DNA from: Lysinibacillus parviboronicapiens
GTDB taxonomy: Bacteria; Bacillota; Bacilli; Bacillales_A; Planococcaceae
Assembly (NCBI RefSeq): GCF_003049575.1
Contig: NZ_PYWI01000012.1
Coordinates: forward strand, 62,001-126,000
Length of the DNA stretch: 64,000 bases
Reading direction: 5' to 3'
The notes beneath the pieces are model-generated. The model did no database searches, had not been told where the DNA came from, and saw only the letters and a program-made list of their open reading frames with translations. Shown piece after piece: positions 1 to 8,813 of this stretch (position 1 is the first letter of the stretch; the number at the start of each line of letters is the position of its first letter). Position numbers and translations under genes: made by a program.

Positions 1-403
1 GAAAATCGAAGCCATATTCCGCACAAAGCTGGTACATACTTTCACGTGTCAGAAGCTGATCTGCAAGTGTAGCATCAACATACGGGATTATAAAAAATTT
101 GGACAGTTCTTCTTGATGATGCACAATTTTCTTCACATAAAATTCATCGCAGGCAAGCAATAGCAGTTTTTTTCCCGGGAATTCCTCCGCTATCGCTTGT
201 AAAGCAACAACAAAACGTTCTTCGATATGTAGTCTTGGTACTTCACGAAACGTTAGTAAATCACTCTGTTGAATTTTGGCTGTGTTCGTATGATTTACAG
301 CGAGTGGTTTCACGCCATAGGACTCGTAAAATGCTCTTGCCATGCCGTAAGCATTCATCTCGTCGCCCAATAAAATCGGTAAAAAAGTGTGCTCAATGGC
401 CAT
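1..403 (-). CDS. ATP-grasp carboxylate-amine ligase, D-aspartate ligase-like (N-terminal fragment)
   Basis: The first 134 codons of a gene that runs off the left edge. It starts at ATG 403-401, with GGGAG about 9 nt upstream. The N-terminus (MAIEHTFLPILLGDEMNAYG) resembles the start of the enterococcal D-aspartate ligase Aslfm, which has the pattern PILLGSDMNVYGMAR. That enzyme adds D-Asp to the lysine side chain of the peptidoglycan precursor. Lysinibacillus walls are known to carry Lys-D-Asp cross-links, so the role fits. The ATP-grasp catalytic core lies outside the window, so substrate assignment is inference. It could also be another ATP-grasp ligase of this family. Confidence 0.68.
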   Translation of the reverse strand, partial: MAIEHTFLPILLGDEMNAYGMARAFYESYGVKPLAVNHTNTAKIQQSDLLTFREVPRLHIEERFVVALQAIAEEFPGKKLLLLACDEFYVKKIVHHQEELSKFFIIPYVDATLADQLLTRESMYQLCAEYGFDF

Positions 404-518
404 TCTACTCAGCTCCCTTTAGCTATTTATAGTAGTGTAACATACTTCATCTTTTTTCTTGGATAGGCCTTTATATGGTGCAATTATATCCTTTTGGGAT
501 AGCTTTACGCTCTAAAAC

Positions 519-1505
519 TCATTTATGAACTGCTACTGCTTGTGACCCTAACTCTTGATAGCTTTTAAAAAATTGATCGACATTATATGTAACAAAGCCT
601 TTTAATGGGTCCATTACAACTACTTTATCGCCTAAATGCCCAGTTAAAACAACAGCATGCAAGTTCATATACGCGGCACGCGAGGCTGCCTCACCTTCAT
701 AGATCCAGCCCCTATCATTATTTGTTTTAGGAGTTGATAAATCCAATGTAACCCATGTCACAACTGGTACACCTTCACGGACAAGCTGTAAAATGTCATC
801 CTGTGAAGCACCACTCATATTTTTGACACGTAAATCTGCTTGTTTATCTGCTATTACTGATTCCGCCGCTTTTACAATCGGAGCTGCAAAGACATACATA
901 CCTTCCGCTTTGTCACGCGGATTTCCAGCAAATGCATATGCTGGATCTGGTCCAAATCTTTGCCCACCGATTGTTTTAAAATTTTGCTTCGGTAAATACG
1001 TATCAGCCATTTCAAGCTTCGTAACATTCATACCATAATAATTTAATACAGCTGTCAACGATGTAATTTCACAGCCATGTGGTAGTTCAGGATTTTGCAT
1101 AACAACAGGCACATCTAACTCTTGTTCATCCCTTGAAAAATGAGTTTGCAGTCGATAATAGGGCTTTGACGTATCGTAGATAAACGTATCAATTGTTGTA
1201 TAGCCATCGCCCCCCATACTATTTTCAAGTGTGGTTGCAGCAATTGTATATGTTTTACCCTCTACAAGTTTGGAGAATGTCGCCTCGCCCTCTTCAGAAC
1301 CAAGTGCATCCTCAATTTCTTCACCAGTCTCCAAATCTGTCACTTTTATATAGAGATTTGGAATAGGTGCTCCACTATTAAATTCCACCGTTAACACGGT
1401 TAAGTGATTTTTAGATTTATCTTGCTGCACAAGCTGATTACAACCTGAAAGTAGCATTATTATCATCAGACCTATTATAAAAAGGCGTTTATACCCCGTC
1501 CTCAA
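519..1505 (-). CDS. Lipoprotein with C-terminal C39-like (papain-fold) peptidase domain
   Basis: A 328-residue predicted lipoprotein. It begins at TTG 1505-1503, preceded by AGGAGC. A basic N-terminus and hydrophobic stretch lead to the lipobox LLSGC with the lipid-accepting Cys at residue 22. Residues 36-110 look like a small beta-sandwich (prealbumin or CNA-B-like). Residues about 132-320 match the C39_2 peptidase-like family, with Cys145 in PHGCEITSL, His283 in NLHAVVLTGH and Asp299 in VVMDPLKG as the likely triad. It should sit on the outer face of the membrane as a cysteine peptidase or amidase of unknown substrate. It is a single gene with no obvious operon partner. Confidence 0.8.
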   Translation of the reverse strand: MRTGYKRLFIIGLMIIMLLSGCNQLVQQDKSKNHLTVLTVEFNSGAPIPNLYIKVTDLETGEEIEDALGSEEGEATFSKLVEGKTYTIAATTLENSMGGDGYTTIDTFIYDTSKPYYRLQTHFSRDEQELDVPVVMQNPELPHGCEITSLTAVLNYYGMNVTKLEMADTYLPKQNFKTIGGQRFGPDPAYAFAGNPRDKAEGMYVFAAPIVKAAESVIADKQADLRVKNMSGASQDDILQLVREGVPVVTWVTLDLSTPKTNNDRGWIYEGEAASRAAYMNLHAVVLTGHLGDKVVVMDPLKGFVTYNVDQFFKSYQELGSQAVAVHK

Positions 1506-1660
1506 GGCAAAATTCCGCTCCTATCTTGTTCGAAGACAATGAGGCTATCTTCAATTCTATTATTACAATTAATTGTAGTCTCTATTATACGCTAATTTTA
1601 TAGGTGTTCCTATTCTATCATGCTACTTTTTAATGAACTTACTCTTGTTCTCACAATATA

Positions 1661-3157
1661 TTAAGTTGTTTTCACAGTAGGGCGTAATGTATGTTTCAGC
1701 ACCTTGCCAGATGCATTACGTGGTAACTCTACTAAAAATTCAATTTCATGAGGCATTTTATATTTCGCAAGTTGTGTACGGCAATATGCTAGAATTGTCT
1801 CTTCATTTAAAGATTTCCCTTCCTTCAAAACAACAAACGCCTTTGGTACCTCACCATAAACTTCATGCGGTAAACCTACAACTGCGGCTTCTAAAATATC
1901 TGGCAATTGGTATAAAACTTCTTCCACTTCAATTGGATAAATATTTTCACCGCCACGAATAATCATATCTTTTTTACGGTCTACAATATATAAATAACCT
2001 TCTTCATCAAAGCGCCCTAAATCTCCTGAATAAAGCCAGCCATCTCGAATCGTTCGAGCAGTTTCCTCATCATTTCGTAAATAACCTTTCATCACCTGCG
2101 GCCCTTTCACACAAATCTCTCCAACCTCACCTGCTGGCACTGATTCGCCATAGCTATCAACTACGCGTACCTCGGTTTGTGCTAACGGTTGCCCAACCGA
2201 GCCAATTTTCGTCAATGCATCAGCATCTAGTAGAGAAGTAGCCGCTGGTGAATTTTCTGTTTGACCATATAAATTTTGAACCTTCACCTGTGGAAATGCC
2301 TCTTTGACCTGTTTAACAAGCTCATAAGGCATCGGTGCGGCTCCGTAACAAAGTAAACGTAAATTCTTAAATGTATGTTCCTTAAATGCCGGTGTATTTA
2401 AAATAATTGTATACATGGACGGCACGCCAAAGAAAATAGTCGCTTGTGAGTCTGCAAGCTGTACAAGCGTATTTGTTGGAGAAAATCCTTCCTCTATAAT
2501 GACAGTCCCTCCCTTATAAAACATCGGCATAGCAAATACATGGAGTCCTGCACAATGAAATAGGGGTGTACATATAAACATGTTATCCTGTTTCTTCATG
2601 TTCATGGATGTTGACCAAATGTCTGCTGTCGCAACAATATTTTGATGGGTCAGCATCACTCCTTTGGGCTTACCCGTTGTACCGGAAGTATACATCACCA
2701 CAGCTGTATCATTTGCTTCTAGTAAGACAGTCTTGCTTTGCCCTTCAAAACTTTGAATAATTTCTGCCATGTCTTTTAAACCTATTACATGTTGGAATGC
2801 ATAGGGAATTTCTGCAATAGTATCCTCGATTCGTTCATCATAAATAAGACCTTTTACTTGTGAATGATTAAAAATAAATTCAACCTCTGGTGTAGCCAAT
2901 TTTGTATTAATCGGCATGACAACAAAGCCTGCTATTTGAACTCCGATATAAGCAATTAAAAATAAATCTGAATTGAGCGTGTACAATGCAATAACATCAT
3001 CTTTTTCATAACCTTGCGCTTGTAAATATGCTGCAAATTTACTTGCACGCTTATAAAATTCACCATAGGTCACATTGTCGCTGCCATACATTGTTGCAAT
3101 TGCCTCTGGTTGTTGCTCTGCATAGTTCTGTAAAATATCCGTCATTAACATTGTCAT
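1661..3157 (-). CDS. Acyl-CoA synthetase / AMP-dependent ligase (LcfB/FadD type)
   Basis: A 498-residue class I adenylate-forming enzyme that would activate a carboxylic acid, probably a fatty acid, to its CoA thioester via an acyl-adenylate. The P-loop-like motif YTSGTTGKPKG is at residues 156-166. The YSGD hinge motif and the VDRKKDMI-RGG segment are near residue 400, and the C-terminal catalytic lysine lies in RNASGKVLK. A run of six G sits 6 nt before the first ATG, which supports this start. The overall pattern is close to B. subtilis LcfB/YhfL (513 residues). Chain-length preference cannot be read from the sequence. It diverges from the phosphoesterase gene on the other strand. Confidence 0.88.
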   Translation of the reverse strand: MTMLMTDILQNYAEQQPEAIATMYGSDNVTYGEFYKRASKFAAYLQAQGYEKDDVIALYTLNSDLFLIAYIGVQIAGFVVMPINTKLATPEVEFIFNHSQVKGLIYDERIEDTIAEIPYAFQHVIGLKDMAEIIQSFEGQSKTVLLEANDTAVVMYTSGTTGKPKGVMLTHQNIVATADIWSTSMNMKKQDNMFICTPLFHCAGLHVFAMPMFYKGGTVIIEEGFSPTNTLVQLADSQATIFFGVPSMYTIILNTPAFKEHTFKNLRLLCYGAAPMPYELVKQVKEAFPQVKVQNLYGQTENSPAATSLLDADALTKIGSVGQPLAQTEVRVVDSYGESVPAGEVGEICVKGPQVMKGYLRNDEETARTIRDGWLYSGDLGRFDEEGYLYIVDRKKDMIIRGGENIYPIEVEEVLYQLPDILEAAVVGLPHEVYGEVPKAFVVLKEGKSLNEETILAYCRTQLAKYKMPHEIEFLVELPRNASGKVLKHTLRPTVKTT

Positions 3158-3431
3158 TATAGGCCCCCCTAATGGTTTACGATTATTACACCAACATCGT
3201 GTAGTTTAAATTTTATGACTGCCGATAAAATACTATTCTAGTATATGAATTCAGAAAATTTTGACTATATTTTATATTTTAACAAGCTATCAATAAGATG
3301 GCAATTTTTCTAAACATTCGAAAATAGCAATGATGTGTCATAAAATATACTTATACATTTTACTTTTCTATCAATTTCTGTTAGGTGTATGATACTTGTA
3401 CAATCATTTTTTGAGGAAAGGCCTGATTAAC

Positions 3432-4067
3432 ATGCTGTACGCACTTTTAGGAGATTTACATTCTAGTATAGAAGATACAAAAGCAGTATTGACCCATATA
3501 AAACAAACAGCAAATGATGCTCAAATAATTGGATTAGGTGATTTATATGAATGTATCGTTAGTAAAAAAAGGGCGAAAGCAGTGTCTGACTTGCCGTTGC
3601 AAAAAGCCGTTATTATAGAAAAAGATTTTGAAAATTTACTAACGTTCCCCTCTATCCGAGGCAATCAAGAAGAACGAATTACACAAGTGACCGGCATCAA
3701 TCGTTTTATCGAACTACCTGAAACAATGGAAATTGATGGAGCAACACTTATGCATGGTCATCAATTTAAATGGAGTGTTACATGGCAACCTACTTTTCCG
3801 ACAATCGAAAAACAGCTTCTGTTTTTCGGACATAGTCATGAGTCAGGTCTTTATCGTCGTAATAAAAAGTTACCCATTCGGATTCATTTTGGTCAACCAA
3901 TTACTTTACAAGAAAAACAATATGGCATTAATGTTGGTTCTGTTGTCGACCATCGTGAATGGTGTCTCTATGACAGTGAACAGCGTACAGTAACGTTTAT
4001 GTGCGCACCATTCACTTCATCTCAGGAAGAATCACGACTTTCAATGGTATTGGGTAACCGAAATTAG
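3432..4067 (+). CDS. Calcineurin-like metallophosphoesterase
   Basis: A 211-residue phosphoesterase with the usual metal-binding blocks in order: GDLHSS near the N-terminus, GLGDLYEC, RGNQEER (the GNH/GNQ block), MHGHQ and GHSHES. These ligate a two-metal centre that hydrolyses phosphate esters. The size fits the small YfcE/MJ0936-like branch. The open frame extends upstream to an ATG at 3396, but GAGGAAAGG about 10 nt before ATG 3432 and the start of homology at MLYALLGDLH favour 3432. The substrate is unknown. The second motif has GDLYE rather than GDxxDRG, so the family boundary is approximate. Confidence 0.78.
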   Translation: MLYALLGDLHSSIEDTKAVLTHIKQTANDAQIIGLGDLYECIVSKKRAKAVSDLPLQKAVIIEKDFENLLTFPSIRGNQEERITQVTGINRFIELPETMEIDGATLMHGHQFKWSVTWQPTFPTIEKQLLFFGHSHESGLYRRNKKLPIRIHFGQPITLQEKQYGINVGSVVDHREWCLYDSEQRTVTFMCAPFTSSQEESRLSMVLGNRN

Positions 4068-4130
4068 CAATCTACTCTGTACTTTCGCGTTCGAACTGAG
4101 CGTAGCGAAGGAAGATGCACCGCAGAAAGC

Positions 4131-4156
4131 GTTCGCCAGTAGTGGGAATCCACGGC
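4131..4156. repeat. Degenerate dispersed repeat, copy 1
   Basis: The segment GAAAGCGTTCGCCAGTAGTGG here resembles GAAAGCGTCCGCCGTAGTGG on the minus strand at about 21637-21657. Both lie in intergenic DNA between convergent or unrelated genes, so this looks like an old dispersed intergenic repeat. Its function is unknown. Confidence 0.5.
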
Positions 4157-4293
4157 CTCATCCATCTATATTTACTGTAAATGAAAAAAGACAAATACGA
4201 AAACACGCATAGCATGGACGTTAACTCTTTAGATAATTATATTTTTTTGTACACGCAATAGACATCAATTTTTTGCAAATTGTTTTCTAGATA

Positions 4294-4328
4294 ACAAAAA
4301 ACGCTAAAATCACCACCGATTTTAGCGT
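4294..4328 (-). terminator. Rho-independent terminator of the DUF305-like gene
   Basis: An 11-bp perfect stem (ACGCTAAAATC / GATTTTAGCGT) with a 6-nt loop, followed on the minus strand by TTTTT. It sits 8 bp past the stop of the minus-strand gene at 4336. Confidence 0.85.
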
Positions 4329-4335
4329 CTGGTTC

Positions 4336-4908
4336 TTAACAATCCTGCAAGCCTTCCAGTAATTTTTCCATCTCATCGATTTGACGACACATTGTTTGAA
4401 TCATGCATTGGAGAATTGGTATTAGCTCTTGGCAAATGCAGAATCTTAAAACATTTTGTGCCAATCGTACGCCACCTTGATGATGGACAATCATTTCTTG
4501 AATATAATTTACATTGATACTATTTGAAATTGGCGGCGAACACATTGCTTGGAACATGGCTTCTGTTATTTCTTTAAATGCACACATATATTCATATAAT
4601 TCATATTCTGAATTTTGCACGATACAACATCTATTTTGTATTGCTTCTAAATTTTCCACTATTTCAGAATGAGTTTTTATAATTTCTAATGCGAAGTTTT
4701 GAACAGGTATATTGGTTGTATAACGTAAAACATTTTCTGACATTTTAATAGCAGCTATTTGATGTGGAATTATTTGTTTAATGAAGTTCTCTGAAATGCT
4801 ACATGTAATCGTAACATAGGTCATACCCTGCATCATTTTATTGAGGATTTTTTGATATTCCTCTAAATATGCCTGCGTTACATTACTAAGTTCAATTGGT
4901 TTAGACAT
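4336..4908 (-). CDS. Cysteine-rich tandem DUF305-like four-helix protein
   Basis: A 190-residue, mostly helical protein. It starts at ATG 4908-4906 with AAAGGAG 8 nt upstream; an in-frame GTG nine bases earlier lacks a site. Two repeats resemble DUF305 (ferritin-like) units: residues about 38-85 (FIKQIIPHQIAAIKMSENV) and 133-185 (YIQEMIVHHQGGVRLAQNV). The second keeps the family HHQG core. About ten cysteines are scattered along the helices (for example RCC, FCIC and MCR), which is unusual for DUF305. This suggests thiol metal binding or disulfide cross-linking, as in spore-coat proteins. There is no signal peptide. Its neighbours are a Cys-rich CWC protein and spore genes. The function is not known. 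Confidence 0.65.
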   Translation of the reverse strand: MSKPIELSNVTQAYLEEYQKILNKMMQGMTYVTITCSISENFIKQIIPHQIAAIKMSENVLRYTTNIPVQNFALEIIKTHSEIVENLEAIQNRCCIVQNSEYELYEYMCAFKEITEAMFQAMCSPPISNSINVNYIQEMIVHHQGGVRLAQNVLRFCICQELIPILQCMIQTMCRQIDEMEKLLEGLQDC

Positions 4909-4986
4909 TAGACACACTCCTTTCAGAGTAATGTATGCCCTGTAGGTTGTTGTGCAATAGACATTTGTACCAACAGATTCTAAAAA

Positions 4987-5169
4987 CTACACACCTTTAT
5001 ATGTATTTAAGCACGTTTGACAGATACATTTATGAGGTTCCTCAGTTACTGCTTCGAATATGCCTTCTGGAAAACTTTCCCTCATGCACCAACAAGTATT
5101 TTGACCTGCAACAAGCTCACAACCGTTTTTTTCTCCACATAATGGGCAACATTTTTCATCGGTAGACAA
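4987..5169 (-). CDS. Cysteine-rich CWC family small protein
   Basis: A 60-residue protein with CPLCGEKNGC, NTCWCMRESFP and CICQTC blocks, the signature of the cysteine-rich CWC family (the name comes from the Cys-Trp-Cys motif at residues 31-33). It probably forms a small zinc-knuckle-like fold. It starts at TTG 5169-5167 with GGAG 9 nt upstream. It is followed 78 bp later by the Cys-rich DUF305-like gene, and the two may be co-transcribed. No function is established for the family. Confidence 0.82.
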   Translation of the reverse strand: MSTDEKCCPLCGEKNGCELVAGQNTCWCMRESFPEGIFEAVTEEPHKCICQTCLNTYKGV

Positions 5170-5257
5170 TTACTTCCACTCCTTTCTACTAATGATTGTA
5201 CTGGACAATCAGAGAAGCACGAAATAAGATAGATTTCGCACTCCTCTTGAGCCATTA

Positions 5258-5458
5258 TTATTTATGCTTATATGTTTGATTTTCCTTTTTCACTTCTTGA
5301 ACGTTCGTATCACTATAGATTGCTGTACCCTGTCCGCCATTTTTAGCTAACAGCTCTTTTACTTCATTATACGATAACCCAGAAGCAGCATTTTGTCTTT
5401 TTACTTCATTAATATTCGTACCGGAAGAAGTGAACTGAGCTTCATGATGATTGTTCAT
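5258..5458 (-). CDS. Gamma-type small acid-soluble spore protein
   Basis: A 66-residue hydrophilic protein with two TN-x-x-EVK-x-x-N units (TNINEVKRQN at residues 14-23 and TNVQEVKKEN at 51-60). These resemble the TNAQQVRKQN repeats of SspE-like gamma SASPs, amino-acid stores made in the forespore and degraded at germination. ATG 5458-5456 has GGAGG 7 nt upstream; the longer open frame upstream has no such site. It lacks the Gln-rich filler of B. subtilis SspE and carries a YNEVKELLAKNGGQGT spacer, so it is a divergent member. It belongs to a minus-strand cluster of small genes. Confidence 0.75.
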   Translation of the reverse strand: MNNHHEAQFTSSGTNINEVKRQNAASGLSYNEVKELLAKNGGQGTAIYSDTNVQEVKKENQTYKHK

Positions 5459-5474
5459 ACTAATACCTCCATTC

Positions 5475-5687
5475 CTATAATTCATCAGGTTGCATTTCAA
5501 TCAGTTCATCGCCTTCTCTTTTTACCCTTTTATTGAGCTCTTCAATTGGTATACTATCCACTGTTTGCATGTCTTCGTGCAAATCAAAAATACTAATTGT
5601 ATCCGAATCAACCATGTCGGGTTTATCTTTGCTCGCTAAATTCATAAACATTTTTTTGTCATGGGGTACATTTTCTTTGTCCATCAT
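5475..5687 (-). CDS. Hypothetical acidic small protein
   Basis: A 70-residue acidic protein of unknown family. The gene is supported by AAAGGAG 6 nt before the ATGATG start. It lies directly upstream of the gamma-SASP gene, 16 bp from its start codon, in the same orientation, so co-expression during sporulation is possible. There is no membrane segment, cysteine or recognisable motif. The central part has a D/E-rich stretch (SDTISIFDLHEDMQTVDSIP). Confidence 0.6.
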   Translation of the reverse strand: MMDKENVPHDKKMFMNLASKDKPDMVDSDTISIFDLHEDMQTVDSIPIEELNKRVKREGDELIEMQPDEL

Positions 5688-5773
5688 TTCACTCTCCTTT
5701 ACCTATAATGTGTGTAAAGGTGAATATATTATGTGTCTACAGCGTTTTACTTTTATTCCGTAAGACTTACCGA

Positions 5774-5995
5774 TTAAAGCTTCTTTTTATCTACACGATG
5801 GTATTCCGAGATTTGAATGACTCGGACATGCCTTGTATGCAGTTCATGATAAATTCCTCTACTATCTGTAAATGAAATATATTGATCTCGCTCACTTTGA
5901 ACTAATTGCTCAGCTTTTTCTTGCGATTCCATATGAATAAATCTCCGGACATAATGCATTTCGTCAAAAAAATAAGTTATTTTAAATTCCCTCAT
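5774..5995 (-). CDS. Hypothetical small protein
   Basis: A 73-residue protein of unknown family. The start ATG 5995-5993 has GGGGAG 9 nt upstream. It contains a short beta-rich N-terminus (REFKITYFFDEMHYVRRF), a helix with ESQEKAEQLVQSERD, and a basic tail. The pattern suggests a compact alpha/beta protein. It is the most upstream member of the minus-strand run of small genes at 4.3-6.0 kb. Confidence 0.55.
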   Translation of the reverse strand: MREFKITYFFDEMHYVRRFIHMESQEKAEQLVQSERDQYISFTDSRGIYHELHTRHVRVIQISEYHRVDKKKL

Positions 5996-6143
5996 GATGA
6001 CATGCTCCCCTAATATCAGATATTCTTTGCGCTTAACTTAACCGCTATTTCTTCATTTCATCCTTTGCAAAATCACTTTCGGCACTTTCTCTCTAACATG
6101 CATAAAATACACTATAACAACTAAAAATCAGGAGGTGATTACA

Positions 6144-6638
6144 GTGATTCACACAGTCAAAGCAGGCGAAACATTATCTCAAATCGCTAGAGATTATCGG
6201 ACACCTTTGTCTTCAATAATCGGGGCTAATCCAGGCATTAATCCAAATGTTCTTTATATCGGACAACAAATTGTTATACCGGGTTTTCCAGATCCTAATA
6301 CAATCCCTTATCAAATCGATATTTCCACTGAGAATCGTTGGTTACGATTATTCAAAGATGGAATTCTTCAAAAACAATATCCTATTGCCGTCGGTAGAAT
6401 GTTACATGATACACCTGTAGGCAGTTTTATTATTATTAATAAGGCACCTAATCCAGGTGGACCTTTTGGATCAATGTGGATGAGTTTATCTAAAGAACAC
6501 TATGGTATTCATGGTACCAATGATCCTCGTTCTATTGGTCATGCCGTTTCACGTGGCTGTATACGTATGCATAATCATGATGTAGAAGAGCTTGCTAGCA
6601 TCGTGCCTATTGGTACAGCAGTTTCTATCCATCCATAA
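6144..6638 (+). CDS. ykuD: L,D-transpeptidase with N-terminal LysM (YkuD)
   Basis: A 164-residue protein, the same length as B. subtilis YkuD. Residues 1-50 form one LysM peptidoglycan-binding module ([16 protein letters not shown]...GQQIVIPG). Residues about 55-164 form the YkuD catalytic domain, with the active-site pattern HGTNDP then SRGCIRMHN. The Cys and upstream His catalyse L,D (3-3) cross-linking. GTG 6144-6146 is chosen because AGGAGG ends 8 nt before it; the in-frame GTG at 6135 lies inside the site. There is no signal peptide, as in B. subtilis YkuD, which is found in spores. Confidence 0.93.
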   Translation: MIHTVKAGETLSQIARDYRTPLSSIIGANPGINPNVLYIGQQIVIPGFPDPNTIPYQIDISTENRWLRLFKDGILQKQYPIAVGRMLHDTPVGSFIIINKAPNPGGPFGSMWMSLSKEHYGIHGTNDPRSIGHAVSRGCIRMHNHDVEELASIVPIGTAVSIHP

Positions 6639-6991
6639 CATCCATTACATCTAAATGCTTTGTCTGTCTTAGCATTGGCAGAATAATTATCATCAAACCG
6701 AAAGTAAACGCCTATGCAAATTATTTTATAGCCACAGTCTTTATATAGTGTTAAGAAACAACATGGTCTAAGGAATCTTCGTAAATGTTGTACGCTTTAA
6801 ATGGTCGTTTATTGGTCACGATTACTCCAATCAATTTTATAGTGTTTTCAACCACATGAAACAACTATGCAATTTTTTTATAAGCATAGTTGTTTTCTTT
6901 TTTCTTTGATTATGCATCAAAAGTATAGGATACATCACCCGAAGCAATACTAAAAAGTATTGTAGTAAGTTAAAAATAGGAGGACATAACA
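6639..6991. other. Intergenic region ykuD to RNase J, with terminator
   Basis: A 353-bp gap. The only clear element is the hairpin at 6859-6900. No small ORF with a good ribosome site was seen. AGGAGG at 6978-6983 is the site for the RNase J gene. Confidence 0.6.
6859..6902 (+). terminator. Rho-independent terminator
   Basis: A 12-bp perfect stem (AAACAACTATGC / GCATAGTTGTTT) with a 13-nt loop, followed on the plus strand by TCTTTTTTCTTT. It lies 220 bp past ykuD, so it ends either ykuD mRNA with a long 3' region or an unseen small transcript. Confidence 0.8.
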
Positions 6992-8665
6992 TTGGCTATG
7001 ACAGACAATACATTATCCATTTTTGCCTTAGGAGGCATCAATGAAATCGGTAAAAATATGTATGTTGTACAATACGGAAATGACATGGTGATTATCGACT
7101 GTGGTGCTAAGTTTCCAGATGAGAGCTTATTGGGCATTGATTTGATTATTCCCGACATTACTTATTTGCAGGAAAATAAAGATAAGGTAAAAGCACTGAT
7201 TGTGACACATGGACATGAGGATCACATTGGTGGCATTCCTTATCTCTTAAAAAAATTAAATGTTCCTATTTATGCAACTCGTTTTACACTCGGATTAATT
7301 GAGCTAAAGCTAAAAGAACATAAGCTTTTGCGAGAGACAGACTTAATAGAAATACATTCCGATTCCACGTTAAACTTCGGACAAGTTGATGTTAGTTTTT
7401 TCAGGACGAACCATAGTATACCTGATTGCTTAGGCATCGTTTTTCACACGCCTGGAGGTAATGTTGTACACACTGGCGACTTCAAATTCGATCTAACACC
7501 TGTGAACAATCAATATGCAGATATTCATAAAATGGCCGAAATTGGTACACAGGGTGTGCTTGTTCTGATATCTGAAAGTACAAATGCCGAACGACCTGGA
7601 TTAACACCATCAGAAAAACTTGTCGGTGGTCATATTGAAGAAGCTTTTTTACATGCAGAACGTAAAGTCATTATCTCTACATTTGCCTCTAACGTAAATC
7701 GTATTCAACAGATTGTCGACGCAGCAATTTCCACAAACAGAAAATTGGCCTTGCTTGGGCGTAGTATGGTGAATGTGGTAGACGTTGCTTTACAACGAGG
7801 ATATTTAACAATACCAGACAATATGCTAATCGATGCACGCGAAGTAAAGTATCTCCCACCAGAAGAAGTGGTTGTTTTATGTACAGGTAGTCAAGGGGAA
7901 CCTTTAGCAGCGCTTTCTCGCTTAGCTAGCGGAAATCATCGCGAGGTTAAAGTGTTACCTGATGATACGGTTATTTTAGCCGCTTCTCCTATTCCTGGAA
8001 ATGAGAAAGGCGTATCACGTATTGTCAATAATTTATTTCAGCTAGGAGCAAAGGTAATTTATGGTTCTGCTAGTAATACGGGGATGCATGTTTCTGGACA
8101 TGGTTATCAAGAAGATTTAAAGTTAATGCTGACCTTTATGAAGCCAAAATTTTTCATACCCATTCACGGGGAATTTCGTATGTTACACCAGCATCGGTTG
8201 TTAGCAGAAGCGGTAGGCGTCAAAAGAGGTCATACCTTTATCATGAAAAATGGGGATGTCGTTGATATAGAAAATGCACAGGCTCGGCAAACTCGCAAAA
8301 TTCCATCCGGTGATACTTATGTTGATGGCATTGGTATAGGTGAAGTGGAAGGTATTGTATTACGTGACCGTAAACAGCTGTCTGAAGATGGAATGCTCGT
8401 TATTGTGTTAACGCTAAGTAAGGTAGATGGCACGATTATTTCAGAACCTGACAAGATTTCACGTGGGTTTGTTTATGCAAAAGATTCGGAAACACTGTTA
8501 AGCAAAGTAGATGTTCTCGTAAAAACAACGGTTAATGAATTGCAGGAAGAAAATAAACAGCAAATATTCGTCTTAAAAAAAGAAATTAAGAAAGTAGTGG
8601 GCCAATATCTCTTTTCTCAAACGAAGCGAAAACCAATGATATTGCCAATTATTATTGAAATCTGA
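6992..8665 (+). CDS. Ribonuclease J family protein (paralogue)
   Basis: A 557-residue metallo-beta-lactamase/beta-CASP ribonuclease. The metal motif HGHEDHIGG is at residues 73-81 and HTGDFKFD at about 163-170. The CTGSQGEP and SGHG blocks of the beta-CASP domain and the C-terminal KTKRKPMILPII-like tail are present. It keeps the HEDH motif of RNase J1, while other blocks (ESTNAERPGLTPSE) read more like J2. With J1 and J2 expected elsewhere, this may be an extra paralogue. It starts at TTG 6992 with AGGAGG 8 nt upstream; ATG 6998 is too far. It stands alone rather than in a processing operon. Confidence 0.88.
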   Translation: MAMTDNTLSIFALGGINEIGKNMYVVQYGNDMVIIDCGAKFPDESLLGIDLIIPDITYLQENKDKVKALIVTHGHEDHIGGIPYLLKKLNVPIYATRFTLGLIELKLKEHKLLRETDLIEIHSDSTLNFGQVDVSFFRTNHSIPDCLGIVFHTPGGNVVHTGDFKFDLTPVNNQYADIHKMAEIGTQGVLVLISESTNAERPGLTPSEKLVGGHIEEAFLHAERKVIISTFASNVNRIQQIVDAAISTNRKLALLGRSMVNVVDVALQRGYLTIPDNMLIDAREVKYLPPEEVVVLCTGSQGEPLAALSRLASGNHREVKVLPDDTVILAASPIPGNEKGVSRIVNNLFQLGAKVIYGSASNTGMHVSGHGYQEDLKLMLTFMKPKFFIPIHGEFRMLHQHRLLAEAVGVKRGHTFIMKNGDVVDIENAQARQTRKIPSGDTYVDGIGIGEVEGIVLRDRKQLSEDGMLVIVLTLSKVDGTIISEPDKISRGFVYAKDSETLLSKVDVLVKTTVNELQEENKQQIFVLKKEIKKVVGQYLFSQTKRKPMILPIIIEI

Positions 8666-8766
8666 TTTGATATAAGAAGAGGCTTTTCGTTTGCATAAAG
8701 ATCCACAAGACATTTCACATGCAAGAGTATTTGTTTATTATCGCTCAAATATAGCTAAAACAAACA

Positions 8767-8810
8767 GTCGGTGTAGGAGCTACTTGTCACCTCTTGCACC
8801 GACAAATCTT
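8767..8810 (+). terminator. Probable terminator of the RNase J gene
   Basis: An imperfect stem (GTCGGTG...GGAG / CTC...GCACCGAC, 8767-8803) followed by AAATCTTTTGTT. It lies about 100 bp past the RNase J stop and just before the convergent gene at 8814, and may serve both. Confidence 0.5.
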
Positions 8811-8813
8811 TTG

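Noticed and set aside
793-1038. Plus-strand ORF opposite the C39 lipoprotein
   Set aside because: No ribosome site, no homology; it is a shadow of the lipoprotein gene.
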